Part shown: piece by piece, positions 1-6,376 of the stretch
Numbering within the stretch: the first letter of the stretch is position 1
Layout: each line of letters starts with the position of its first letter
Assembly: GCA_014360395.1 (NCBI GenBank)
Contig: JACIXM010000054.1
Coordinates: 1-7,370, forward strand
Length of the DNA: 7,370 nt
Source of the DNA: Actinotalea sp.
GTDB lineage: Bacteria; Actinomycetota; Actinomycetes; Actinomycetales; Cellulomonadaceae
Direction of reading: 5' to 3'
The notes under the pieces: model-generated
Told to the model about the DNA's origin: nothing
What the model saw: only the letters and a program-made list of their open reading frames with translations
Database searches by the model: none
Translations under genes and position numbers: made by a program

Positions 1-1514
1 TCGACCCCGCCTCGCCCGCACTGGCCCGGGCCCGGGAGGCCGGCGCGGAGGTCGACGACGACGGGACGCTCGTCGCCGTGCGCACCGTGGCGGCCCAGGG
101 GCGCTCCCGGGCCTTCCTCGGGGGGCGCAGCGTCCCGCAGGCGGTGCTGGCCGAGGTCGCGGAGGAGCTCGTCACCGTCCACGGGCAGTCCGACCAGATG
201 CGCCTGCGCTCCCCGCGGCGGCAGCGGGAGGCCCTCGACGCCTTCGCCGGTCCGGCCCACCTCGCCCGGCTCGGCCAGTACCGGCAGAGGTGGGCCGAGC
301 TCCAGGAGCTCCAGGCCGAGCTCGACGACCTCGTCGGGCACGCGCAGGAGCGGGAGCGCGAGGCCGAGCTCCTGCGGATCGGGCTGGCCGAGGTCGAGCG
401 GGTCGACCCGCAGCCGGACGAGGACGTCGCGCTCGCGGTCGAGGCCGAGCGGCTCGGGCACGCCGAGGACCTGCGCACCGCGGCGTCGTCGGCGTACGTC
501 GCCCTCGCCGGCGACGAGACGGGCACGCCCGACGCCGGGGCCGTGGTCGACGTCGACCGGGCGCGCCGGCTCCTGGAGCAGGCGGCCGTGCACGACGAGG
601 AGCTCGGGAGGCTGGCCACCCGCGTGGCCGAGATCGGCTACCTGCTGGACGACGTCGCCGGGGACCTGGCCGGGTACGTGGAGGGCCTCGAGGCCGATCC
701 CGGGCGCCTGGAGGCCGTCCAGCAGCGCCGCGCCGAGCTGACGACGCTCGCGCGCGCGCACGGCGGGACCGTCGCGGCGGCGCTGACGTGGGCCCGGGAG
801 TCCGGGCTGCGCCTCCTCGAGCTGGACGGGTCGGGGGACCGGTCGCAGGAGGTCCGCGCGCGGATCGCCGAGGTCGAGACCGCCCTGCAGGACCTGGCCG
901 CGACGATCTCGACGGCGCGGGCGGACGCGGCGCGCAGCCTGGCGTCCGCGGTCACGGCCGAGCTCGAGGGCCTCGCGATGGCCGGCAGCACCCTGGAGGT
1001 CCGGCTCACCCCGGTGGAGCCGGCCGGACCGTGGGGTGCCGAGGACGTCGAGCTGCTCCTCGTCGCGCACGCGGGCGCACCGGCCCGTCCCCTCGGCCAG
1101 GGCGCCTCGGGGGGAGAGCTGTCGCGCGTCATGCTCGCGATCGAGGTCGCCCTGGCGACCGCGGAGGAGTCCGGCGCCGCACGGCCGCCCACGTTCGTCT
1201 TCGACGAGGTCGACGCCGGCGTCGGCGGGCGCGCGGCCGTCGAGGTGGGGCGCCGGCTCGCCGAGCTCGCGCGGCAGGCCCAGGTCGTCGTCGTCACCCA
1301 TCTGCCGCAGGTCGCGGCGTTCGCCGACCGCCAGCTCGTCGTGACGAAGAGCACGGGCGCGGACGGCGACGTCGTCACGGTGTCCGACGTGCGGGAGGTG
1401 ACCGGGGACGACCGGGTCGCCGAGCTGGCGCGCATGCTCTCCGGCCAGGAGGACTCGGCTGCGGCGCTCGAGCACGCGGCGGAGCTCCTCGATCGCTCCA
1501 GCGTGGGACGATGA
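1..1514 (+). CDS. recN: DNA repair protein RecN, 5'-truncated by window edge
   Basis: RecN is a cytoplasmic SMC-like ATPase of double-strand break repair that holds or organises DNA ends for RecA-dependent recombination. The frame is open from base 3 to the TGA at 1512-1514 and gives about 503 residues. The family is usually 550-590 long, so roughly the first 70-90 residues, including Walker A, lie upstream of the window. The GTG at 78 is an internal valine, not the start, because the upstream residues continue the family pattern. Landmarks: a Q-loop-like VHGQSDQ near base 177; a long Glu/Arg/Ala/Leu-rich coiled coil from about 250 to 980; the ABC signature ASGGELSR (1104-1127); Walker B with D-loop, VFDEVDAGVGG (1197-1229); and the H-loop VVTHLPQVA, with His at 1299-1301. 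The ATPase tail is intact. It is followed after only 6 bases by steA, so the two are probably cotranscribed. The promoter is not in the window. Identification is firm. Confidence 0.96.
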   Translation, partial: DPASPALARAREAGAEVDDDGTLVAVRTVAAQGRSRAFLGGRSVPQAVLAEVAEELVTVHGQSDQMRLRSPRRQREALDAFAGPAHLARLGQYRQRWAELQELQAELDDLVGHAQEREREAELLRIGLAEVERVDPQPDEDVALAVEAERLGHAEDLRTAASSAYVALAGDETGTPDAGAVVDVDRARRLLEQAAVHDEELGRLATRVAEIGYLLDDVAGDLAGYVEGLEADPGRLEAVQQRRAELTTLARAHGGTVAAALTWARESGLRLLELDGSGDRSQEVRARIAEVETALQDLAATISTARADAARSLASAVTAELEGLAMAGSTLEVRLTPVEPAGPWGAEDVELLLVAHAGAPARPLGQGASGGELSRVMLAIEVALATAEESGAARPPTFVFDEVDAGVGGRAAVEVGRRLAELARQAQVVVVTHLPQVAAFADRQLVVTKSTGADGDVVTVSDVREVTGDDRVAELARMLSGQEDSAAALEHAAELLDRSSVGR

Positions 1515-1520
1515 CGCCCG

Positions 1521-2714
1521 ATGAGTCCACTGAAGCGCCGCCGGCAGGACGTGCCGGCCACTGAACCAGGTCTGCAGGGCGTCGTCCGCGTCGACGCGCG
1601 GACCAAGAACCTGACCAAGCGCCTGCGTCCGGGCGAGGTCGCCGTCATCGACCACCTGGACATCGACCGCGTCTCCGCCGAGGCGCTCGTGGCGTGCCGC
1701 CCGGTCGCCGTGCTCAACGCCGCCCGCAGCACCTCCGGCCGGTACCCGAACCTCGGGCCGGAGATCCTCGTCGACGCCGGGATCGTGCTCGTCGACGACC
1801 TCGGGCCGGACGTCCTGGGGCTCGTCGAGGGCCGGCGCGTCAGCGTCGTCGACGGCGCCGTGCTCGACGGTGACCGGCTCGTGGCGGAGGGGACCGTCCA
1901 GGACCCCGTCACCATCGCCGCGGCCATGGAGGAGGCCCGCGCCGGTCTCGCGGTCCAGCTCGAGTCGTTCGCCGCGAACACCATGGACTACCTGCGGCGC
2001 GAGCGTGAGCTCCTGCTCGACGGCGTCGGCGTGCCGGACGTCCGGACCCGCATCGACGGCCGGCAGGTGCTCATCGTGGTGCGCGGGTACCACTACAAGG
2101 AGGACCTCGTCGTCCTGCGCCCGTACATCAAGGAGTACCGGCCGGTGCTCATCGGGGTGGACGGCGGCGCCGACGCGATCATCGAGGCCGGCTGGGTGCC
2201 CGACATGATCGTCGGTGACATGGACTCGGTCTCCGACCGGGCCCTGACCTGCGGCGCGGAGATCGTCGTGCACGCCTACCGCGACGGCCGGGCGCCGGGC
2301 GTGGAGCGGGTGGAGAAGCTCGGCGTCGAGCCCGTCGTGTTCCCGGCGACCGGCACGAGCGAGGACGTCGCCATGCTGCTCGCCGACGACAAGGGCGCCG
2401 AGCTCATCGTCGCCGTCGGCACGCACGCCACGCTCGTGGAGTTCCTGGACAAGGGCCGGTCCGGCATGGCCAGCACGTTCCTCACGCGGTTGCGCGTGGG
2501 CGGCAAGCTCATCGACGCCAAGGGCGTCTCGCGGCTGTACCGCCACCGCATCTCCACCTGGCAGCTGGTCCTGCTGCTCTTCGCGGGCCTGTTCGCCCTC
2601 GGCGTCGCCCTCGCGTCCACCGTGGCCGGCCAGACCCTGTTCGGGCTGGTCGGGGCCCGGCTGGACGACCTGTGGTCCGCCCTCAACACGCTCCTCGGCG
2701 GGGGGCCGTCGTGA
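1521..2714 (+). CDS. steA: SteA-like cytokinetic ring protein with thiamine-pyrophosphokinase-like fold and C-terminal membrane anchor
   Basis: This 397-residue protein matches the actinobacterial SteA family (Rv1697-type). In Corynebacterium glutamicum, SteA works with SteB at the division site in the RipC-FtsEX cell-separation pathway; that function is carried over by homology. The N-terminus is basic and is followed by a conserved domain (about 20-180) containing AVLNAARSTSGRYPNLGP at 63-80. Residues about 180-335 resemble the thiamine pyrophosphokinase fold, with DGGAD (214-218), a GDMDS loop (232-236) and a SED patch (280-282). One hydrophobic helix (about 347-369) precedes a roughly 28-residue tail, so the large domain is probably cytoplasmic and tail-anchored. 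The ATG at 1521 follows the recN stop by 6 bases. Its Shine-Dalgarno is weak (GGGA at 1505-1508, 12 bases away), which suggests coupling to recN translation. It is not expected to be a real thiamine pyrophosphokinase, since it carries extra N-terminal and membrane segments. Family assignment is strong; the ligand is unknown. Confidence 0.92.
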   Translation: MSPLKRRRQDVPATEPGLQGVVRVDARTKNLTKRLRPGEVAVIDHLDIDRVSAEALVACRPVAVLNAARSTSGRYPNLGPEILVDAGIVLVDDLGPDVLGLVEGRRVSVVDGAVLDGDRLVAEGTVQDPVTIAAAMEEARAGLAVQLESFAANTMDYLRRERELLLDGVGVPDVRTRIDGRQVLIVVRGYHYKEDLVVLRPYIKEYRPVLIGVDGGADAIIEAGWVPDMIVGDMDSVSDRALTCGAEIVVHAYRDGRAPGVERVEKLGVEPVVFPATGTSEDVAMLLADDKGAELIVAVGTHATLVEFLDKGRSGMASTFLTRLRVGGKLIDAKGVSRLYRHRISTWQLVLLLFAGLFALGVALASTVAGQTLFGLVGARLDDLWSALNTLLGGGPS

Positions 2715-2729
2715 TGCCCGCCCCCCGCC
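2697..2729 (+). promoter_or_regulatory. Perfect 10-bp GC stem-loop across the steA stop codon
   Basis: Bases 2697-2706 (GGCGGGGGGC) are exactly complementary to 2720-2729 (GCCCCCCGCC). The 13-base loop (2707-2719) contains the steA TGA at 2712-2714. The left arm encodes the last steA codons, and the right arm ends 12 bases before the steB Shine-Dalgarno. There is no T-run after the stem, so it is not a classical intrinsic terminator. In high-GC actinobacteria U-less hairpins can still pause or stop polymerase, stabilise a processed 3' end, or link translation of neighbouring genes. The inverted repeat is directly visible; its role is inference. This is the only gap of notable size in the operon (40 bases). 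Confidence 0.5.
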
Positions 2730-2737
2730 CCGCCCCC
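2717..2737 (-). other. Putative G-quadruplex motif on the template strand
   Basis: On the + strand this stretch is C3-G-C6-G-C4-G-C5. The minus strand therefore carries four G-runs of 5, 4, 6 and 3 separated by single-C loops. Short one-base loops fit the most stable class of intramolecular G-quadruplex. It lies in the steA-steB gap on the strand read by RNA polymerase, so folding could slow elongation into steB. It overlaps the right arm of the stem-loop at 2697-2729, so the two structures would compete. Long C/G runs are not rare at this base composition, so function is unproven. Confidence 0.45.
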
Positions 2738-2741
2738 GACC

Positions 2742-2746
2742 GAGGA
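2742..2746 (+). promoter_or_regulatory. Shine-Dalgarno site of steB
   Basis: GAGGA lies 8 bases before the GTG at 2755. This is good spacing, and it fixes that GTG as the start of steB. It follows immediately after the C-tract of the intergenic gap and outside the predicted hairpin, so it should stay accessible. Confidence 0.7.
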
Positions 2747-2754
2747 CTGCTCAC

Positions 2755-3879
2755 GTGATCGACTTCCGGTACCACCTCGTCTCCCTGATCTCCGTCTTCC
2801 TCGCACTGGCCGTCGGCATCGCGCTGGGCGCCGGACCGCTGGAGGAGTCGATCGGCAACACCCTCACCGGGCAGGTGGACCAGCTGCGCACCGAGCGGGC
2901 CGACCTGCGGCAGGAGCTCGACACGACCCAGGCGGACCTCGCACGCAGCGAGTCGGCGCTGGAGGACGTCGCCGCCGACCTGCTCGCGGACGTGATGGGC
3001 CAGCGTCGTGTCGCGGTGGTCGAGATCGCCGACGTCGAGTCCGAGGTCCGCGACGGCGTGATCGCCCGGCTCGGGCAGGCCGGTGCGACGGTCTCCGCCA
3101 CCGTCCAGGTCACCGAGGCGTGGACCGACCCCGCCCAGCTGGCGTTCCGCCAGTCGCTCGCCGGGCGGCTCGTCGAGTACCTCGACCCGCAGCCCGCGCA
3201 GGACGCCGGCACGGGGACGGAGCTCGCCGAGGCGCTCGCGCAGGGCCTCACCCGCGCCCGGCCGGAGGACCCGGACGCCCTCGGCGAGTCGGCCGCGGTC
3301 GTCCTGGACCTGCTCCGCGAGGGCGGCCTCATCACGACGGAGGGGGACGTGACCGCTCCCGCTGACGCGGTGGTCGTGCTCGCCGGCCCCACGGTCAGTG
3401 CGGTGCAGGCCGAGGCGGACCAGGAAGCCCTGGAGTCCGACGACCCCGAGGCGGCGCAGGAGCAGGCGGCGCGCACCGAGGCGCTCCTCGGCGCGGCCCA
3501 GCAGATCAGCCGTGCCGTGCAGCTGCGTTCCGCGGGGGCCGTGGTCGGCGGCGGCGATCTCGTGGACCCGAGCCTCGTGCAGCTCCTGCGGGAGGACGAG
3601 GGCACGGCGGACCTGGTGAGCACCGTGGAGTCCGTGCAGCGGGTGTCGGGCCAGGTCGCGGTGCCGCTCGCCCTCGCGGCCCGGATCAACGGGTTGGTCG
3701 GTCACTACGGCACCGCCGACAGCGCGACCGACCGCATGCCACCGCGCGTGGTCCTGCCCCTCGTGCAGCGCGTGCCGGAGCTGCCCGAGGACGACGCCGC
3801 CCTGCCCGACGGCGAAGCCGGCTCGGACCAGGACGGCGCGACCGACGAGGACGGCGCCACCGACGGCGGGCAGCCGTGA
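2755..3879 (+). CDS. steB: SteB/MctB family membrane-anchored coiled-coil protein (annotated elsewhere as copper transporter)
   Basis: This 374-residue protein belongs to the MctB (Rv1698) family, called SteB in Corynebacterium glutamicum, where it partners SteA in cell separation. In mycobacteria the family has also been linked to copper resistance. The start MIDFRYHLVSLISVFLALAVG is diagnostic: a membrane helix at about 8-27 with a short cytoplasmic end, so most of the protein should lie outside the membrane. A heptad-like coiled coil follows (about 35-78), then an alpha/beta domain (about 84-335) containing RVAVVEI, AVVVLAGP and SAGAVVGGGD strands. The tail from 341 is very acidic, with a DGATDE-type repeat. 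The GTG start has a GAGGA site 8 bases upstream. I find no cysteine and only two histidines (7 and 317), which does not favour a copper-channel role. The final TGA overlaps the next gene's GTG. The family is secure; the molecular job is not. Confidence 0.9.
   Translation: MIDFRYHLVSLISVFLALAVGIALGAGPLEESIGNTLTGQVDQLRTERADLRQELDTTQADLARSESALEDVAADLLADVMGQRRVAVVEIADVESEVRDGVIARLGQAGATVSATVQVTEAWTDPAQLAFRQSLAGRLVEYLDPQPAQDAGTGTELAEALAQGLTRARPEDPDALGESAAVVLDLLREGGLITTEGDVTAPADAVVVLAGPTVSAVQAEADQEALESDDPEAAQEQAARTEALLGAAQQISRAVQLRSAGAVVGGGDLVDPSLVQLLREDEGTADLVSTVESVQRVSGQVAVPLALAARINGLVGHYGTADSATDRMPPRVVLPLVQRVPELPEDDAALPDGEAGSDQDGATDEDGATDGGQP
3832..3867 (+). repeat. Two 18-base tandem repeats in the acidic tail of steB
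   Basis: Units 3832-3849 and 3850-3867 match at 15 of 18 bases. They encode DGATDE followed by DGATDG, part of a disordered acidic C-terminus. The copy number may vary between strains. Confidence 0.6.
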
Positions 3880-4724
3880 GCCACGGCTCGGGGGGCCTCC
3901 TGCGCACCGTCACGGCCGCGACGACCGCGGCGGCGGTGACCCGGGCGGCGCGGCGCGCCGCGGGTGCCCTGGTGGCCCCGACGGACCCGCGGTGGGCGCG
4001 GGCGAACCACCGGGGCGCGACGCTCAGCCTCCTCGAGGGGCCCGCGGTGGCGACCGGCCTCGTCGCCGGTGCGCTGGTCGGGGCGCGCGGTGCTCGGACA
4101 GCGGCGGCCTGCACGGTCGCCGCGGCCGGCGGCGCCGTCTTCGGGCTCGTCGACGACCTCACCGAGGACCGCTCCCGCTCGCGCAAGGGACTGCGAGGGC
4201 ACCTCGGCGCCCTTGCCCGCGGGGAGCTGACGACGGGCGGGCTCAAGGTCCTCGGCATCGGAGCCACCTCGCTGGCCGCGGCGGCCCTGCTGCCGGACCG
4301 GACGGCGGCGGGCCGGCTCGGCCGGCTCGTCGACGTGGGTGTCAGCGGTGCCCTGGTGGCCGTGACCGCCAACCTCCTCAACCTCCTGGACCTGCGCCCG
4401 GGACGCGCGCTCAAGGCTGCCGGGCTGGCGGGTCTGCCGATGCTGCCCGGGCCCGCCGGACCCGTGGCCGGCGCCGTCGTCGGCGCCGTGGGCGCCGCGC
4501 TGCCGGACGACCTGGCGGAGCAGGACATGCTCGGCGACGGCGGCGCGAACGCGCTGGGTGCGCTGCTCGGCGTCGGGGCGGTCGTGGCCACCCGGCGGCC
4601 GGGCCGGCTCGTCCTCCTGGCGGCGGGCCTGGGCCTGACGCTCGCCAGCGAGCGGGTGAGCTTCACCGAGGTCATCGCGCGGACGCCGGTCCTGCGGGAG
4701 ATCGACGCGTGGGGCCGGCGCTGA
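3876..4724 (+). CDS. MraY/WecA-like polytopic membrane protein, probable polyprenyl-phosphate phosphosugar transferase homologue
   Basis: This 282-residue protein is rich in Ala, Gly, Leu and Val, with about seven or eight hydrophobic segments (near 56-70, 74-92, 126-140, 151-171, 181-210, 222-238 and 243-257, plus a weak one at the N-terminus). Three blocks match the family that links sugar-1-phosphate to undecaprenyl or decaprenyl phosphate: VDDL (Asp 93-94) followed by KGL (104-106), like the MraY DD...KGL loop; TANLLNLLD (164-172), like TNAVNLTD, with Asn 166, Asn 169 and Asp 172; and MLGDGGANALG (218-228), like FMGDVGSLALG, with Asp 221. The late His-rich loop of MraY and WecA is absent; the C-terminus reads SFTEVIARTPVLREIDAWG. 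It is also shorter than the usual 320-370. The GTG start overlaps the steB stop (GTGA) and has no good Shine-Dalgarno, so translation probably depends on steB. MurJ and a glycosyltransferase follow directly, supporting a role in lipid-linked glycan assembly. Fold likely; activity and substrate unknown. Confidence 0.75.
   Translation: MSHGSGGLLRTVTAATTAAAVTRAARRAAGALVAPTDPRWARANHRGATLSLLEGPAVATGLVAGALVGARGARTAAACTVAAAGGAVFGLVDDLTEDRSRSRKGLRGHLGALARGELTTGGLKVLGIGATSLAAAALLPDRTAAGRLGRLVDVGVSGALVAVTANLLNLLDLRPGRALKAAGLAGLPMLPGPAGPVAGAVVGAVGAALPDDLAEQDMLGDGGANALGALLGVGAVVATRRPGRLVLLAAGLGLTLASERVSFTEVIARTPVLREIDAWGRR
4696..4700 (+). promoter_or_regulatory. Shine-Dalgarno site of murJ inside the preceding gene
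   Basis: GGGAG stands 8 bases before the GTG at 4709. It decides the start of the flippase gene, giving a 16-base overlap with the upstream reading frame. The alternative ATG at 4766 would remove the first part of membrane helix 1. Confidence 0.65.
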
Positions 4725-6376
4725 ACCTGCGCCGGCTGACCGGCGGGATCGCCGGCGCCGCCGCCATGATCGCCCTGGTCACGATGGTCAGCCGGGTGGC
4801 CGGGTTCGCCCGCACCGTCGTGCAGTCCCGCGAGGTGGGCGCCACCGCGCTCGGCGACGCCTACAACACCGCGAACCTCCTGCCGAACGTCCTGTTCGAG
4901 GTCGCGGCGGGAGGCGCACTCGCCGGTGCGGTCGTCCCCCTGCTGGCGGCGCCCCTCGCGCGGGCGATGCGGTCCGACGTCGACCGGATCGCCTCGGCGC
5001 TGCTGGGCTGGTGCCTCGTCGTGCTCGTGCCCCTGGCGATCGTGCTCGCCGTGCTCGCGCGGCCGATCGCCGAGCTGCTCCTGCGCGACGCCCCGGCCGC
5101 GCAGGTCGACGTCGCCGCGACGCTCCTGCGGGTGTTCGCGCCGCAGGTCCCGCTGTACGGGGTCGGCGTGGTCCTCAGCGGTGTGCTCCAGGCCCAGCGA
5201 CGGTTCCTCGGCCCGGCGGTCGCCCCGCTGCTGAGCAGCCTCGTCGTCATCGGCGTCTACCTCGGCTTCGGGCTCCTCGCGCCGGACCCGACCGACCTCG
5301 AGGCGGTCTCGGACCCCGCGCTGGCTCTGCTGGGCTGGGGGACGACGGCGGGCGTGGTCGCGCTCAGCCTGCCGCTGCTCGTGCCGGTCCGGCGTTCCGG
5401 GGTGCGGCTGCGCCTGACGCTGCGCTTCCCGCCCGGCGTCGCCCGGCGCGCCCGGGCGCTGGCGGCGGCGGGGCTCGGCGCGCTCCTCGCCCAGCAGGTG
5501 AGCGTCGTCACGACGCTCGTCCTGGCCAACCAGTTCGGCGCCCGCGACGACGACGGGGCTGCCGGGACGCTGTCCGTCGTCCTGTACACCCAGGCGGTCT
5601 ACGTGCTGCCCTATGCCGTGCTCGCCGTGCCGCTCGCGACGGCGACGTTCCCGCGGCTGGCTGAGCGTGCCGCTCAGGGCGACACCGTGGGCTACGCACG
5701 CCTGGTCGCCGCGACGACCCGCGCGCTCCTCGTCGTCGGCGTGCTCGGGGCCGCGATGCTGATGGCCGCGGCGCCCGCCGTCGAGCAGTTCTTCACGCTC
5801 TTCGGCTCCGGTGACTTCGGCGGCATGGCCACCGGCCTGTCGTGGACGGCGCCGGGGCTCGTCGGCTTCGCCCTCGTGTTCCACCTGTCGCGGGCCCTCT
5901 ACGCCCTGGAGCGAGGCCGGGCGGCCGTCGTGGGTGCGGCCGCCGGCTGGCTGACCGTGTCCGCCGCGGCGGTCGTCCTGGTCCCCGTCCTCACGGGAGG
6001 CGGGCGCGACCAGGTGGGGACCCTCACGGGTCTCGGCGTGGCCAACACGGTCGGCATGACCGTCGCCGGGGTCGTGCTCGCCGCCGCCGTCTCCCGGGCG
6101 GCCGGCGCCGCAGCGATGCAGGGGGCCCTGCGCACCGCGGCCGTGCTCCTGGGTGCCGGCGCCGCGGCGGTGCTGGTCGGCCGGACGGTGCTCGGCCTCG
6201 CCCTGGCGCCCGACGGCGCCGCGCTCGGTGAGGCGGTGGGCGCCGGCGTCCTCGCGGGCGTGGTGGCGGCGGCGGTCGTGCTGGGGACCGTGGCGGTCCT
6301 GGACCGCCGGACGCTGGGCGCGCTGCCGCGCCGCGGGGGCGGGGTCGACGTCGAGGAGCAGGGGAGGACGGCATGA
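4709..6376 (+). CDS. murJ: MurJ/MviN-type lipid-linked oligosaccharide flippase (MOP superfamily)
   Basis: This 555-residue protein is made almost wholly of hydrophobic helices (about 12-14), the normal size for a MurJ core. MurJ moves lipid II across the cytoplasmic membrane for peptidoglycan synthesis. The N-terminal signature SRVAGFART (28-36) matches SRVLGFARD of the family, with Arg 29 and Arg 35 aligning to the essential Arg 18 and Arg 24 of E. coli MurJ. Asp 50 in LGDAYNTANLLPN follows. Later family blocks include LYGVGVVLSGVLQAQRRFLGP (149-169) and LPYAVLAVPLATATFPRLAE (300-319). The positions equivalent to E. coli Arg 51-52 are Phe 63 and Glu 64. The C-terminus is a short basic/acidic tail, without the pseudokinase extension of mycobacterial MviN. 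The GTG at 4709 is chosen for its GGGAG site 8 bases upstream. Actinobacteria usually carry the main murJ elsewhere, near the replication origin, so this is probably a paralogue, possibly for a different lipid-linked glycan. Family certain; substrate uncertain. Confidence 0.9.
   Translation: MGPALNLRRLTGGIAGAAAMIALVTMVSRVAGFARTVVQSREVGATALGDAYNTANLLPNVLFEVAAGGALAGAVVPLLAAPLARAMRSDVDRIASALLGWCLVVLVPLAIVLAVLARPIAELLLRDAPAAQVDVAATLLRVFAPQVPLYGVGVVLSGVLQAQRRFLGPAVAPLLSSLVVIGVYLGFGLLAPDPTDLEAVSDPALALLGWGTTAGVVALSLPLLVPVRRSGVRLRLTLRFPPGVARRARALAAAGLGALLAQQVSVVTTLVLANQFGARDDDGAAGTLSVVLYTQAVYVLPYAVLAVPLATATFPRLAERAAQGDTVGYARLVAATTRALLVVGVLGAAMLMAAAPAVEQFFTLFGSGDFGGMATGLSWTAPGLVGFALVFHLSRALYALERGRAAVVGAAAGWLTVSAAAVVLVPVLTGGGRDQVGTLTGLGVANTVGMTVAGVVLAAAVSRAAGAAAMQGALRTAAVLLGAGAAAVLVGRTVLGLALAPDGAALGEAVGAGVLAGVVAAAVVLGTVAVLDRRTLGALPRRGGGVDVEEQGRTA
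6363..6367 (+). promoter_or_regulatory. Shine-Dalgarno site of the glycosyltransferase gene
   Basis: GGAGG, within GGGGAGGA at 6361-6368, lies 5 bases before the ATG at 6373. It is the strongest ribosome site in the window and sits inside the last codons of murJ. Confidence 0.7.

Noticed and set aside
78..80. GTG as the recN start
   Set aside because: The reading frame continues open to the left edge and the codons before 78 fit the RecN pattern, so the gene starts outside the window.
1511..1564. A 17-codon ORF starting with ATG overlapping the recN stop
   Set aside because: It overlaps the start of steA in another frame. Its only Shine-Dalgarno-like bases are too close (2 bases), and the peptide has no leader-like feature.
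638..1984. A 448-codon minus-strand frame across recN and steA
   Set aside because: It is Ser/Arg/Thr-rich low-complexity translation, antisense to two conserved genes and crossing their boundary; a compositional shadow.
2715..2754. Intrinsic terminator or new promoter between steA and steB
   Set aside because: There is a strong stem but no T-run after it, and the gap is C-rich with no visible -10/-35-like pair, so I report only a stem-loop of unknown role.
4470..4496. Three closely spaced GGCGCC palindromes
   Set aside because: They follow from Gly-Ala codons in a membrane helix of the MraY-like protein; similar runs recur throughout the window.
3992..4708. Long upstream extension of the murJ frame
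   Set aside because: The frame is open through the preceding gene, but its translation there is Arg/Gly/Ala-rich shadow. The MurJ signature begins only after the GTG at 4709, which has a well-placed GGGAG site.
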